Positions 15,835 through 25,256 of a stretch of DNA of 64,000 nt are shown piece by piece (the stretch's first letter is position 1; every line of letters starts with the position of its first letter). Both the position numbers and the translations under genes were made by a program. The notes beneath the pieces were generated by a model. That model made no database searches and was not told where the DNA came from. It was given only the letters and a program-made list of their open reading frames with translations. This DNA is from Lachnospiraceae bacterium. GTDB lineage: Bacteria; Bacillota; Clostridia; Lachnospirales; Lachnospiraceae. The stretch is taken from positions 31,059 to 95,058 of the forward strand of contig JAFUIR010000022.1 of the NCBI GenBank assembly GCA_017468395.1, in the 5' to 3' direction.

Positions 15835-17480
15835 TGATGGAATTAAACAATCGCGGACTGGAAAACAAAGAGCAGTGGGAGAAGGCAGGCTATGCCCTTC
15901 CTAAGTTTGACCGTGAAAAAGTGACAGCAGCCACTAAAGAAAATCCTTACTGGATTCACTTTGGAGCAGGCAATATTTTTAAAGCATTTCAGGCAAACGT
16001 AGTGCAGAATCTGTTAAACGAAGGTGTTTTGGACAGAGGTCTGGTGGTGGCAGAAGGCTATGATTACGAGATTATCGAAAAGATGAACCGCCCTCATGAC
16101 GATTATACTATTCTTGTTACATTGAAGGCTGACGGAAATGTAGAAAAAACAGTGGTAGGAAGCGTGGTGGAGTCTTGCATTTTGGATTCCCAGATGCAGG
16201 AAGAATACGACAGATTGAAAGAAATTTTCAGCAAGGATTCTTTACAGATGGCTTCTTTTACCATTACAGAAAAGGGATACAGCATTGTAAACGGTAAGGG
16301 GGAACTGCTTCCCGCAGTGGCAGAGGACTTTGAAAAAGGTCCCGAAAAGCCCGCCAGCTACATCGGAAAAGTGGCATCATTGCTTTACACCCGTTTTGTA
16401 AGCGGCGAAAAGCCTATTGCCATGGTAAGTATGGACAACTGTTCCCACAACGGCGATAAATTATACGGGGCAGTAAATGCTTTTGCCAAGGAGTGGAGTG
16501 AAAGAGGTCTTGCCAAAGAAGGTTTCCTTGATTATATCAACAACAAAGAGAAAGTGTCTTTCCCCTGGAGCATGATTGACAAAATCACTCCCAGACCGGA
16601 TGCTTCCGTGGAAGAGATTTTAAGTAAAGACGGTATTGCAGGCTTAGAGCCCGTTATTACTTCCAAAAACACCTATGTGGCAGGCTTTGTAAATGCGGAA
16701 GAATGTGAATATCTGGTTATCGAAGATGCTTTCCCCAACGGTCGTCCGGCGCTGGAAAAAGGCGGTATTATTTTTACAGACAGAGAGACTGTTGACAAAG
16801 TAGAAAAAATGAAAGTATGCACATGCTTAAATCCTTTGCACACTGCCCTGGCCGTATACGGATGTCTTCTTGGTTACACAAGCATCTGGAAAGAGATGAA
16901 GGATGAGCAACTGTCAAAAATGGTAGAAACCATCGGCTATGTGGAAGGTCTGCCGGTAGTAGTAGACCCCGGCGTTTTGAAACCGAGAGAGTTCATTGAC
17001 ACCGTACTGAATGTGCGTATTCCCAATCCTTTCATGCCGGATACACCTCAGAGAATCGCTACCGATACTTCCCAGAAACTGGCAATCCGTTTCGGCGAAA
17101 CTATCAAAGCCTATAAGGCAGAAGGTAAAGATTTGTCACAATTGAAGCTGATTCCGCTGGTGTTCGCAGGTTGGCTCAGATACCTGATGGCAGTGGATGA
17201 TGCGGGAAAAACCTTTGAATTAAGTTCTGATCCCCTTTTGGATTCTGTATGCCCTGTGGTGGCTCCTTTCAAAGAGATGGCAGCTAAGGGCGGCGAGATT
17301 TCCGCAAAGGAACTGGACGGTGCACTGAAGTCCATTTTGGAAAATGCCAAGATTTTCGGCGTGAATTTGTACGAAGTGGGCATGGCAGAAACCGTATGCG
17401 GTTATTTGTCCGAGATGCTGGCAGGTCCCGGTTCTATCAGAAAGACTTTGGTAAAATATGTAAATAAAAAGTGTGAATAA
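15834..17480 (+). CDS. uxuB: fructuronate reductase (mannitol dehydrogenase family)
   Basis: A 548-residue polyol-specific long-chain dehydrogenase. It most likely interconverts D-fructuronate and D-mannonate with NADH, the step before UxuA. The N-terminal Rossmann domain carries IHFGAGNIFKAF (about 40-52), and the catalytic K-x5-N-x2-H motif is KVCTCLNPLH. I use ATG 15834, which overlaps the uxuA stop and has GAAAGGAG (15818-15825) upstream; ATG 15837 is equally possible. An upstream in-frame start at 15804 lies inside uxuA and lacks support. No uxaC isomerase is in the window, so the isomerase step must be encoded elsewhere. Confidence 0.92.
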   Translation: MMELNNRGLENKEQWEKAGYALPKFDREKVTAATKENPYWIHFGAGNIFKAFQANVVQNLLNEGVLDRGLVVAEGYDYEIIEKMNRPHDDYTILVTLKADGNVEKTVVGSVVESCILDSQMQEEYDRLKEIFSKDSLQMASFTITEKGYSIVNGKGELLPAVAEDFEKGPEKPASYIGKVASLLYTRFVSGEKPIAMVSMDNCSHNGDKLYGAVNAFAKEWSERGLAKEGFLDYINNKEKVSFPWSMIDKITPRPDASVEEILSKDGIAGLEPVITSKNTYVAGFVNAEECEYLVIEDAFPNGRPALEKGGIIFTDRETVDKVEKMKVCTCLNPLHTALAVYGCLLGYTSIWKEMKDEQLSKMVETIGYVEGLPVVVDPGVLKPREFIDTVLNVRIPNPFMPDTPQRIATDTSQKLAIRFGETIKAYKAEGKDLSQLKLIPLVFAGWLRYLMAVDDAGKTFELSSDPLLDSVCPVVAPFKEMAAKGGEISAKELDGALKSILENAKIFGVNLYEVGMAETVCGYLSEMLAGPGSIRKTLVKYVNKKCE

Positions 17481-17508
17481 TAAAGTGCAAACTGTAATGA
17501 ATTGCAGG

Positions 17509-17542
17509 CAGGAGTGTCAAAATTTTTGATGCTCCTGTTTTT
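17509..17542 (+). terminator. terminator of uxuAB
   Basis: CAGGAG (17509-17514) pairs with CTCCTG (17532-17537), extended inwards by TCAAAA/TTTTGA, followed by TTTTT (17538-17542). Confidence 0.85.
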
Positions 17543-17648
17543 ATTGTGAAAAATCTGTGATATAATTAAGACTGAGCGCGGAAAAAGGCGCAGAAACCGG
17601 TGCAGATTTTGCCGGTTCTGCCGTTACGTATGACTAAGGAGTATGAAG

Positions 17649-18356
17649 ATGAATAAGAGAAAAAAAGTATTTGGACCCGGTGCATTAATCGGATTGATTT
17701 TCTTTATCGTGGGTGTGTGCCAGTTGGTTGCGGGAATTTCCATTTTTGTAGTGGGGCTTAAAAATCAGGCGAATTCAGAAAAAATTGTAGGAATGGTCTC
17801 GGAAGTAACTTCTGATGATATATGGGTAGAATATCGCTACATGGGAAGAGATTATGAGGACAGACTTTCTTTTTACAGTAGTTTGATACAGGAGGGAGAG
17901 GCAATCGACCTATACATAAATCCCGAAAATCCTGATGTGGCCAGAAGTTCCACGGAAGCATCTCTGGGTGGCGGTATTTTCATTTTTATGGGTGCGATTT
18001 TTACATTTATGGGCGGTTCTTTTTTATTTGCCAGCGGTTTAAAAAAGAGCAAATATAAGCAATTGCAAAGTACCGGCAGAAAGTTGTATGCAGAGGTAAC
18101 AGGCGGAAGAATGTGCTATAACTACACGGTAAACGGCAGACATCCCTATAAACTGGAATGTAAGTACGAGGATTCTTTTAACGGCGATACGTTCCTTTAC
18201 AGCAGCGATTACATGTGGGATGATCCGGAATATTACACAGGGCAGCAGGTGGCAGTCTATGTAGACCAAAACGACATGGGCAAATATTATGTGGATTTGG
18301 ACAGTTTGCAAAGCAAGTTGGAAACAAGTGGAAATGTGGTGCATGATTTTAGGTAG
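17649..18356 (+). CDS. DUF3592-like membrane protein
   Basis: A 235-residue protein with two hydrophobic helices, at about residues 12-37 and 97-122. Two extracytoplasmic-type beta-rich segments each have the pattern of a short DUF3592-like domain (IDLYINPENPDVAR and VAVYVDQNDMGKYYVD), so the protein looks like a duplicated module. AAGGAGT (17636-17642) favours ATG 17649 over ATG 17643, which abuts it. A short leader hairpin with CCGG/CCGG arms lies upstream at about 17585-17623. Function is unknown. The gene stands alone after the uxuAB terminator. Confidence 0.7.
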   Translation: MNKRKKVFGPGALIGLIFFIVGVCQLVAGISIFVVGLKNQANSEKIVGMVSEVTSDDIWVEYRYMGRDYEDRLSFYSSLIQEGEAIDLYINPENPDVARSSTEASLGGGIFIFMGAIFTFMGGSFLFASGLKKSKYKQLQSTGRKLYAEVTGGRMCYNYTVNGRHPYKLECKYEDSFNGDTFLYSSDYMWDDPEYYTGQQVAVYVDQNDMGKYYVDLDSLQSKLETSGNVVHDFR

Positions 18357-18505
18357 GAGACTTGGGAGTAGAAGTGCTATAATATCCAATCAATAAGGCT
18401 TGATGGTACTTACTAGGCTTGGATACATAAAACCCTTTATAAGTTGGAAAATCTTTTAGCAATATATATAATATAAGCAATTGTAAAGTAGTTAAAGGAG
18501 TTTTT

Positions 18506-19720
18506 ATGGAAAAGAAAGATTATAAATTATTTCTATCATTGTTCTTATGGATGCTAATTCCATCTATTTATAATGTTATAAGAATGGGTATTATTAGCAT
18601 TAATCAAGTAGACATTAATATTTTGGGGCAAATGGAATGGTTTGATTTGATTGATGAAATTTTGGTAACTACTTTAACTGTTCCTTTATTCTCATTGTTA
18701 AAGCCAAACACATCATCAAAGGAAAAGAATGGTTTAGCTTTTGTTATTTCTTTTGGTATTTATACTATATTTGCTTTAATCATTTCTACATATGTTTCAA
18801 ATATTTCAGAGTTTATGAATGCTGAATTTGCTTCAGAATATTTGAAATTGCAAACTTTTTCTTTGCTCATTGGTTTTATTAGTACTTTTTGTATAATGCT
18901 ATTAACTTTGAATAGTGATTTCAAAATGGTTGCTATATTAACCATAGTTAAATTAATAATTCTTAGTATTTTGGATTTTGTATTTATTAATGCTTTTTTA
19001 GAAGTGGGAGCTTCATATTCAGAGATAATAACAAATTCATTAATTGGTATCATTGCATTAATTATTGTTTATATTAGAAAATATATTGGATTTGGAAAAG
19101 TAAGTTTACATTGGTTGAAAGATTATTTAAGAATTGGTTTATTTTCAGGTTTACAAATTTTCTTAGATAATTTCATTTATGCTATTATGATTTGTAAAAT
19201 GGTCAATGCTGTTTCTGATTCAGGGAATTATTGGGTTGCTAATAACTTTATTTGGGGATGGTTGCTTATTCCTATTATGGTTATTACAGAAATTATTAAG
19301 AAAAACAATTTAGAAAAATTAGAGTTTAAAAACACTTGGATATATGGATTGATTGTTAGTGTTTTATGGCTAATAAGTATTCCTGGTTGGAGATGGTTTA
19401 TTATAAATGTAATGTCTTCTGATGCAAATACTATTTTAAACATTTTATATCCATTGGTTCCTTTTTACATTGCATATATAATTTCAAACTTTATAGATGG
19501 TTGGTTTATATCTAAGGGAAAAACAATTTATAATACAATTAATTCATTTTTAGTTAATATAGTATATTATGGAATTGCATTTATTCTTTTTAATAAAGGA
19601 TTATTTGAACTAAATATTATGTTTGTAATTTTACTTTTTGGATTTGGAAATGTAGTTCATATGTTAATATCTATGTTGCTATATAAAATTGAAATCAAAA
19701 GAAAAAATAAAGAGATTTAA
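18506..19720 (+). CDS. MATE-like multidrug/oligosaccharide flippase family membrane protein
   Basis: A 404-residue protein with about 11-12 membrane helices. The overall pattern resembles the MATE transporter / MOP superfamily: an early LIPSIYNVIRMGI helix and a central DYLRIGLFSGLQIFLDN segment are what I would expect at the starts of the two halves. It is somewhat shorter than typical MATE pumps (about 450). Codon use is extremely A/T-biased compared with the genes on both sides, so acquisition from a lower-GC genome is likely. AAAGGAG (18493-18499) precedes ATG 18506. Substrate unknown. Confidence 0.7.
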   Translation: MEKKDYKLFLSLFLWMLIPSIYNVIRMGIISINQVDINILGQMEWFDLIDEILVTTLTVPLFSLLKPNTSSKEKNGLAFVISFGIYTIFALIISTYVSNISEFMNAEFASEYLKLQTFSLLIGFISTFCIMLLTLNSDFKMVAILTIVKLIILSILDFVFINAFLEVGASYSEIITNSLIGIIALIIVYIRKYIGFGKVSLHWLKDYLRIGLFSGLQIFLDNFIYAIMICKMVNAVSDSGNYWVANNFIWGWLLIPIMVITEIIKKNNLEKLEFKNTWIYGLIVSVLWLISIPGWRWFIINVMSSDANTILNILYPLVPFYIAYIISNFIDGWFISKGKTIYNTINSFLVNIVYYGIAFILFNKGLFELNIMFVILLFGFGNVVHMLISMLLYKIEIKRKNKEI

Positions 19721-19721
19721 A

Positions 19722-19757
19722 AAGAAAAGAGACTTTAGGAATAAGGTCTCTTTTCTT
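19722..19757 (+). terminator. terminator of the MATE-like gene
   Basis: A perfect 12-bp stem, AAGAAAAGAGAC (19722-19733) with GTCTCTTTTCTT (19746-19757), 12-base loop. The arms are A- and T-rich so it could work in both directions. Confidence 0.8.
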
Positions 19758-19854
19758 AATTTATTCTATCCAATGTTATATTTTGAGATTTTCAAGGGCA
19801 AGAAAGATAGCCAAGCCTTGATTATTGGATAATTTAATAGAAGCGCACTGTCTC

Positions 19855-19884
19855 TTGACAAGGGGCTTTGGGAAAAGGTATAAT
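19855..19884 (+). promoter_or_regulatory. promoter of tRNA-Leu
   Basis: TTGACA (19855-19860) and TATAAT (19879-19884), 18-base spacer, 29 bases upstream of the tRNA 5' end. Both hexamers are perfect. Confidence 0.85.
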
Positions 19885-19913
19885 CATACAGTGCTGTTTG
19901 AAGTAGCACATAA

Positions 19914-19995
19914 GCGGATGTGATGGAATTGGCAGACATGCAAGATTTAGGTTCTTGTGCCGAGAGGCGTGTGGGTTCGAGTCCCTTCATCCGCA
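19914..19995 (+). tRNA. tRNA-Leu (anticodon TAG)
   Basis: Acceptor GCGGATG (19914-19920) pairs with CATCCGC (19988-19994), discriminator A 19995. The anticodon stem CAAGA (19941-19945) / TCTTG (19953-19957) encloses loop TTTAGGT with anticodon TAG at 19948-19950, reading CUA-type leucine codons. A long variable arm (TGCCGAGAGGCGT) is typical of a class II leucine tRNA. The T loop is TTCGAGT. CCA is not encoded. It is a single gene with its own promoter and terminator. Confidence 0.95.
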
Positions 19996-20007
19996 GTAAT
20001 GAAAGAA

Positions 20008-20060
20008 AGCCGAAATACGTTGGAAAGCGCATAAAATCAACGTTTTTCGGCTCTTTTTTT
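20008..20060 (+). terminator. terminator of tRNA-Leu
   Basis: AGCCGAAA-x-ACGTTG (20008-20022) pairs with CAACGTTTTTCGGCT (20038-20052), followed by C and seven T residues (20054-20060). Confidence 0.9.
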
Positions 20061-20262
20061 GTCTTGATTTACAAGGGATTTTTGTGAAAAATAAGTAATT
20101 TTTGTCATAAAAACTTCAGATTGAATTCAAAATTATTTAAAGGTGCAAAGCCTTTTATTAAGTTGTCAAGGAGAAGTTTCCCTGCGGTTGCAAAATATAA
20201 TTGGTTTGTTATAATAGGGGCAGAGTAAGTTCATGAACAATCCGCAAGGAGATGCAAGATAG

Positions 20263-22935
20263 ATGAAGAAAAAGTGGTTTTACCTGTTAGCCTTTTTAAT
20301 ACCCTTTGTAGCCATGCTTGGGATTTGCATTGCCAATGGGGTATATCCTTTTGGGAAAAACAGTTTCATGCACTGTGATATGTACCACCAGTATGTGCCT
20401 TTTTTGACGGCTTTTTGGAGAAAATTGCATGAAGGGGAAGGCTTGGTTCAGGCGTGGAATTTGGGACTGGGAACTGAGTTTGCGGCAGTGTATGCCTATT
20501 ATCTGGCAACGCCCACAAACTGGCTGGTTTATTTTTGCCCGGAGCATTTGATTATCGAATACATGACCTTCATGATTTTGATAAAGATTGCGCTCTGCGG
20601 CCCCACGTTTGCGTATTTTCTCCGTACCAAATTTAATTCGGGCAGTCCTATGATACTGGGCTTTTCCACCCTATATGCTTTGTCAGGATTTGTGGCGGCA
20701 TACAATTGGAATCACATGTGGATGGACGTGATTTGGCTGGCACCACTGATACTTATAGGACTGGAAAAATTGGTAAAAGAACGGAAATGTAAATTGTATT
20801 GTCTGGCTCTTACGGCATCTATTTTTACCAATTATTATTTGTCTATTATGCTCTGTATCTTTTTGGTGTTTTACTTTTTGGTACTGCTGTTTACAGGCGG
20901 ACTGAAATGGAAAGAAAAAGCAGTGGCGATTCTTAATTTCGGCGTGCATTCCCTGTTGGCAGGAGGAATGACGGCCATACTTTTGATTCCGGTAATGTAC
21001 GCTATGAGAGCCACCGGTTTTGATGACTCTACGTTTCCTAAAAATTGGGAATTTTACTTTAATGGTCTGGAAGTTTTGACCAGACACTTTTTAACCATAC
21101 CTAAAGAAATCGGCTTGGACCATTGGCCCAATATATACTGCGGCATCAGTGTGTTTTTGCTGGTTCCCATGTATCTGTTTTGCGGGAAGATACCACTTAG
21201 GCAAAGAATTGCAAAAGTGCTTTTGGCGGCATTTATGATGCTCAGTTTTTGCACTAATATATTGAATTTTTTGTGGCATGGCTTTAATTATCCCAACAGT
21301 TTGCCGGCGAGACAGTCGTACCTTTATATTTTTCTGATTTTGACCATGGGATATGAAGTAGTAATGCACGTTCGGGAGTGGAAGGTGCTTTGGTTTACAC
21401 TGGCAGCAGTTTTAGGTACTGCGGTTATGGCACTTTGCAGTATTTTTGTGACTACGGAAGGGTTTACCGTGGCGGTTGCGGCGGCTTCCTGGTGTTTCTT
21501 TTGCGTGTATGTGCTGCTGGCAATTTTGTGCTTTTTACTGCCAAAGAGAAGAATGGTTTTGATGTGGCTGGTTATTGCCATTTTTGTGGGAGAAAGTACG
21601 TTTAATATGGCCCAGACCAGTGTGCCTGTGGTGCAGCGTAACTATTATGCAACAAAATGGGAAAACTATGAAAATCTGCTGGAGATTGCAAAGGAAGAAA
21701 ACGAGGAAGAAGATTTTTACCGTTTCCAAAGTTTTTGTTATATGACGAAAAACGATGGTATGCTTGCGGGTTACCCCGGCATTTCCGTATTTTCCTCTAC
21801 CACAAACAGTTCTGTGAAGGATTTGTATAACAAAATGGGAATGGAAGGAACAAAAGTATCTTACTATTCCGAGGGGACAACGGCCCTCACCAGTGCCATG
21901 CTCGGCGTGCGTTATACATTCTCCGAAAATGAGGAAGATGAGGCGCTTTACCGTCTGGCAGGGGAAAGCGGTAAGATGAAACTTTATGAAAATAGGTACA
22001 CGCTTCCTGTGGGGTATGTGCTTTCCCATAAAGAACTTACGAAACTGGAAGAAATTATAAATGCAGGCGGTGCCAATAATATTCAAACCCAAAATAAAAT
22101 GTCAGCGTCTCTTGGTATCGCAGGAAATCTGTTTGTCTATATGGGGCAGGGAGAAGCGCTTAGCCCTAAAGAGGATGGTCATTATTACGCATTTTTATCG
22201 GGAGACAGCGGCGATACGGTCATCATGAGCCAAGTACTGGGTTTGACCGGTGAAGTCAATGGTGCGAATGGTGATGGGAATGAAAAAGAAACTGTAGAAA
22301 GTGCAGAAAATACAAAAGAATTTGACGGTTTGAAAAAAAACTGTATTATTGATTTGGGGGCATTGGAAGCCTGTTCTTCTTGGAAACTGACCAAGGAAGG
22401 CAATGAAAAGTCACCTGTGAAAGCATGGTTTTATAAATTGGATGAGTCTGTTTTAGGTCAGTTGGTGGAAAAAATGGGTAAGACTCCTTTTAAAGTGACG
22501 GATTATGAAGATGGTTTCATGAAGGGAACGGTAACCGTGGAAAAGGAAGGGCGGATGCTTTTTTCCATTCCCGCAGACGAAGGATGGCACATTACGGTAG
22601 ATGGCAAGGAAGTGGAGCCGGAAAGATGGATGGATGCGTTTATCAGTATTTCCTTGGAGTCCGGAGAACATGAAATTGTAATGACTTATAAGGTGCAGGG
22701 GCTTTTGGCGGGGCTTGGAATTTCTCTGATTTGCCTCGGACTTTTCGTTATCATAGCTGCCGGTGAGAAAAAACGGGTGACGCGATACTTGGCAACAAAG
22801 CAGGCGCAGGAAATACCGGGAACAGCAGAAACAGAGCAGGAAATCGAAATAGCCGGGCAGGAAACCCAAGAAAGCGGTCAGGAAGCAGAACAGCAGGAAC
22901 AGAATATAGAAATGCAGGAGAGTGAAAATGGGTAA
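20263..22935 (+). CDS. YfhO-family membrane protein
   Basis: An 890-residue polytopic protein of the YfhO family: an N-terminal GT-C-like membrane half (about 12 helices, residues 1-460) then a long extracytoplasmic beta-rich segment and one last helix near 815-835. The first loop contains GVYPFGKNSFMHCDMYHQY, family-typical, with acidic residues where GT-C enzymes bind metal. In Firmicutes YfhO takes part in glycosylation of cell-wall polymers such as lipoteichoic acid. The cytoplasmic tail after residue 845 is almost only Gln, Glu, Ala and Gly, and low in complexity. The promoter is probably TTGCAA-16-TATAAT just upstream (about 20187-20214). Its end overlaps the PFK start by 8 bases. Confidence 0.88.
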   Translation: MKKKWFYLLAFLIPFVAMLGICIANGVYPFGKNSFMHCDMYHQYVPFLTAFWRKLHEGEGLVQAWNLGLGTEFAAVYAYYLATPTNWLVYFCPEHLIIEYMTFMILIKIALCGPTFAYFLRTKFNSGSPMILGFSTLYALSGFVAAYNWNHMWMDVIWLAPLILIGLEKLVKERKCKLYCLALTASIFTNYYLSIMLCIFLVFYFLVLLFTGGLKWKEKAVAILNFGVHSLLAGGMTAILLIPVMYAMRATGFDDSTFPKNWEFYFNGLEVLTRHFLTIPKEIGLDHWPNIYCGISVFLLVPMYLFCGKIPLRQRIAKVLLAAFMMLSFCTNILNFLWHGFNYPNSLPARQSYLYIFLILTMGYEVVMHVREWKVLWFTLAAVLGTAVMALCSIFVTTEGFTVAVAAASWCFFCVYVLLAILCFLLPKRRMVLMWLVIAIFVGESTFNMAQTSVPVVQRNYYATKWENYENLLEIAKEENEEEDFYRFQSFCYMTKNDGMLAGYPGISVFSSTTNSSVKDLYNKMGMEGTKVSYYSEGTTALTSAMLGVRYTFSENEEDEALYRLAGESGKMKLYENRYTLPVGYVLSHKELTKLEEIINAGGANNIQTQNKMSASLGIAGNLFVYMGQGEALSPKEDGHYYAFLSGDSGDTVIMSQVLGLTGEVNGANGDGNEKETVESAENTKEFDGLKKNCIIDLGALEACSSWKLTKEGNEKSPVKAWFYKLDESVLGQLVEKMGKTPFKVTDYEDGFMKGTVTVEKEGRMLFSIPADEGWHITVDGKEVEPERWMDAFISISLESGEHEIVMTYKVQGLLAGLGISLICLGLFVIIAAGEKKRVTRYLATKQAQEIPGTAETEQEIEIAGQETQESGQEAEQQEQNIEMQESENG

Positions 22936-24160
22936 TATCATCGTAGGACAATCAGGCGGCCCCACAGCGGTCATTAATGCTTCTGTTGCAGGAGTGTACA
23001 AAAGAGCAAAGCAGGCAGGAGTGCCGAAAGTATACGGAATGGTATACGGTATACAAGGTTTTTTGGAAGGAAAAGTAATTGATTTAGACGATTACTTAAG
23101 TACCGGAGAGGGAATGGAGTTGTTGAAGCGTACCCCGGCAGCTTTTTTGGGCTCGTGCCGCTTTAAGTTGCCTTCCATTCAAACAGGGGAAGAGTTGTAC
23201 GAAAACATATTTCAAATGCTGGAAAAGTATGATATAGATGCTTTCTTTTATATTGGTGGCAACGATTCCATGGATACGGTAAAAATGTTATCCGATTATG
23301 CGGCGCAGAAAGGGAAGCGTCAGCGTTTTATCGGAGTGCCCAAAACCATTGACAATGATTTGCCCATCACAGACCACTGTCCGGGGTATGGTTCTGCGGC
23401 AAAATACATTGCTACTTCTTTAAAAGAAATTATCCGTGACAATGCGGTTTACGGGGACTATCGGACGGCGGTATTGATTGTAGAGATTATGGGACGCCAT
23501 GCGGGATGGCTTACAGCGGCGGCGCATCTGGCAAAAGATGCCAGTTGTGAAGGTGTGGATGCCATTTATCTGCCGGAAAAAAGTTTTGATTTAAGTCTCT
23601 TTTTACAAAAAATAAGAGAACTGACCCAGAAAAAGCGTTCTGTTGTTATTGCAGTGTCGGAAGGTGTGAAAACTCCCGAAGGAAGGTTTGTTTGTGAACT
23701 GGACGGCGCCGGAGGCGAGATAGATGTCTTTGGACATACGCAGCTTAGCGGTTGTGGTGCTTTTTTGGCAAGTTATGTGCAGGATAGGCTGGGGGTAAAA
23801 GCCAGAGCAGTGGAATTGTCCACGTTGCAAAGAGCAGCTACACATTTGGCATCTTTAACAGATATTGAAGAAGCAGTTATGGCAGGTGAAGCGGCAGTAA
23901 GTGCAGCCTTGGAAGGAATGAGCGGAGTAATGGTTACTTTAAAAAGAGATTCCGATATGCCCTATCACTGTACCACAGAGGTTTATGACATTCATAAGAT
24001 TGCCAATATCGAGCGAAAGGTTCCGGTGGAGTGGATTGGCAAGGATGGTTGCAGCTTAAGACCGGAGTATGAAGCCTATGCAAGACCTCTTATTTTGGGA
24101 GAATTGCAGCCGATTTATGAGGGAGGAACCCCAAAACATCTGGTGCGGAAAGAGCAATAA
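22928..24160 (+). CDS. 6-phosphofructokinase, PPi-dependent type
   Basis: A 410-residue phosphofructokinase. The nucleotide/PPi loop is IIVGQSGGPTAVIN (residues 4-17); the diagnostic positions are GGNDS (110-114) and PKTIDND (138-144). Asp113 and Lys139 replace the two glycines of ATP-PFK, which marks the pyrophosphate-using clade; this specificity is inferred from family rules. The length fits that group rather than the 320-residue ATP enzyme. The start is ATG 22928, preceded by CAGGAGA, and overlaps the end of the YfhO gene, so they are probably translated from one mRNA. It catalyses the committed glycolytic step, reversibly with PPi. Confidence 0.9.
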   Translation: MGNIIVGQSGGPTAVINASVAGVYKRAKQAGVPKVYGMVYGIQGFLEGKVIDLDDYLSTGEGMELLKRTPAAFLGSCRFKLPSIQTGEELYENIFQMLEKYDIDAFFYIGGNDSMDTVKMLSDYAAQKGKRQRFIGVPKTIDNDLPITDHCPGYGSAAKYIATSLKEIIRDNAVYGDYRTAVLIVEIMGRHAGWLTAAAHLAKDASCEGVDAIYLPEKSFDLSLFLQKIRELTQKKRSVVIAVSEGVKTPEGRFVCELDGAGGEIDVFGHTQLSGCGAFLASYVQDRLGVKARAVELSTLQRAATHLASLTDIEEAVMAGEAAVSAALEGMSGVMVTLKRDSDMPYHCTTEVYDIHKIANIERKVPVEWIGKDGCSLRPEYEAYARPLILGELQPIYEGGTPKHLVRKEQ

Positions 24161-24190
24161 AATGAAATGAAAAAGAAAGAAAAACAACGC

Positions 24191-24238
24191 TTGACATTCT
24201 GTCAGGCGTTTTGTATTATGGTTAAAGAAAACGTTTTC
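24191..24238 (+). promoter_or_regulatory. promoter and palindromic operator of the LacI gene
   Basis: TTGACA (24191-24196), 17-base spacer, TATTAT (24214-24219). Immediately downstream lies the perfect 12-bp palindrome GAAAACGTTTTC (24227-24238), a classic LacI/CcpA-type operator with central CG. Its place at the transcription start predicts repression, probably autorepression. Confidence 0.75.
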
Positions 24239-24253
24239 CGAAAGGAGAAAAAG

Positions 24254-25243
24254 ATGGTTTCCATTAAAGATGTAGCGAAGCATGCAGGGGTGGCAATATC
24301 TACGGTTTCCAAGGTTTTGAACAATTATCCGAACATCAGTGAGGCAACCAAAGAAAAGGTAAATGCGTCCATTAAGGAGCTTGGCTTTGTGCCAAACACC
24401 ATTGCGGCGGCGCTTTCTTCCAAACAGTCGGGGAGAGTGGCGCTTTTGATTAACCCTGTGACAAAGACTCAGGTAATTGATGAAATCAGTATGCAATATC
24501 TGTCCGGCGCACTTTTTCAGGCGGAAGAAATGCGGCTGGATGTGATTACGGTGTTTTTTTCCATGATTCAGAATAAGAGTCTGGCAGAAGTCATTGCTTA
24601 TTTTAAGTCGCAAAATATTTCAGGCATTATTATTTACGGTTTGAGCAAAGATGATAAAGTACTGCATGAGCTTATAAAGACAAAGTCTTTTAAAATTGTG
24701 CTGGTGGATGCACCGCTGATAAATGACAGTACTTCCACGGTCTGGATTGACCAGAAGAAGGCTCAGTATGAGGTGGCAAAAAGAGTTATAACAGAAAATA
24801 AATGCAAAAGTGTTTTGTACATTGCCGGAAAGAAAAACGGCTATGTTACCGAGGAACGTTTAAAAGGGATCCGTCAGTTGGCAAAGGATATGGAATTGGA
24901 CCTTTTGGTCAAAAATGGGGAGTTTAGCGAATTGAGTGCCAGAAAACTGACCTTTCAATTTGCTGCCAAGTATGATGCGGTCGTTTGCGCATCGGATCTG
25001 ATGGCCATCGGTACCATGAAAGCGTTGACCGAAATGGACATTTTCAGACCGGTCTGCGGTTTTGACGGATTAATGCTGATGGGATATGTAGGAAAACAGA
25101 TGTATACCATCAGGCAGAACTTCAGGAATCTTTCACTGGAAGCAGTAAAGGAACTGGACCGCCTTATGAAAGTGGAAAAGGGCAGGGAACTTATCATGCC
25201 CCATACCATAGAACGGTTACAGTATTTGGACATTATATGTTAA
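24254..25243 (+). CDS. LacI-family transcriptional regulator
   Basis: A 329-residue repressor. The LacI helix-turn-helix and hinge occupy residues 1-55 (SIKDVAKHAGVAISTVSKVLNN), followed by a periplasmic-binding-protein-like sensor domain. AAAGGAG (24241-24247) sets the start at ATG 24254; an upstream in-frame extension from 24167 reads through the promoter and is rejected. The gene is next to malQ, so control of alpha-glucan use is likely. The effector is unknown. Confidence 0.93.
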   Translation: MVSIKDVAKHAGVAISTVSKVLNNYPNISEATKEKVNASIKELGFVPNTIAAALSSKQSGRVALLINPVTKTQVIDEISMQYLSGALFQAEEMRLDVITVFFSMIQNKSLAEVIAYFKSQNISGIIIYGLSKDDKVLHELIKTKSFKIVLVDAPLINDSTSTVWIDQKKAQYEVAKRVITENKCKSVLYIAGKKNGYVTEERLKGIRQLAKDMELDLLVKNGEFSELSARKLTFQFAAKYDAVVCASDLMAIGTMKALTEMDIFRPVCGFDGLMLMGYVGKQMYTIRQNFRNLSLEAVKELDRLMKVEKGRELIMPHTIERLQYLDIIC

Positions 25244-25256
25244 AGGGGAATAAAAA

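Larger units (their letters stand above)
18377..19840. mobile_element. putative cargo cassette bounded by imperfect inverted repeats
   Basis: Left repeat 18377-18402 (CTATAATATCCAAT...AAGGCTTG) and right repeat 19813-19840 read on the minus strand (CTATTAAATTATCCAAT...AAGGCTTG) match over about 25 bases with a few indels. They enclose one very AT-rich MATE-like gene with its own terminator and no transposase. A short flanking similarity TAGAAG (18369-18374 and 19838-19843) partly overlaps the right repeat, so it cannot be claimed as a target duplication. This is an inference from the repeats and composition. Confidence 0.35.

Noticed and set aside
19914-19995. tRNA-Leu as the attachment site of the AT-rich cassette
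   Set aside because: The cassette lies on the 5' side and no copy of the tRNA 3' end is present beyond it.
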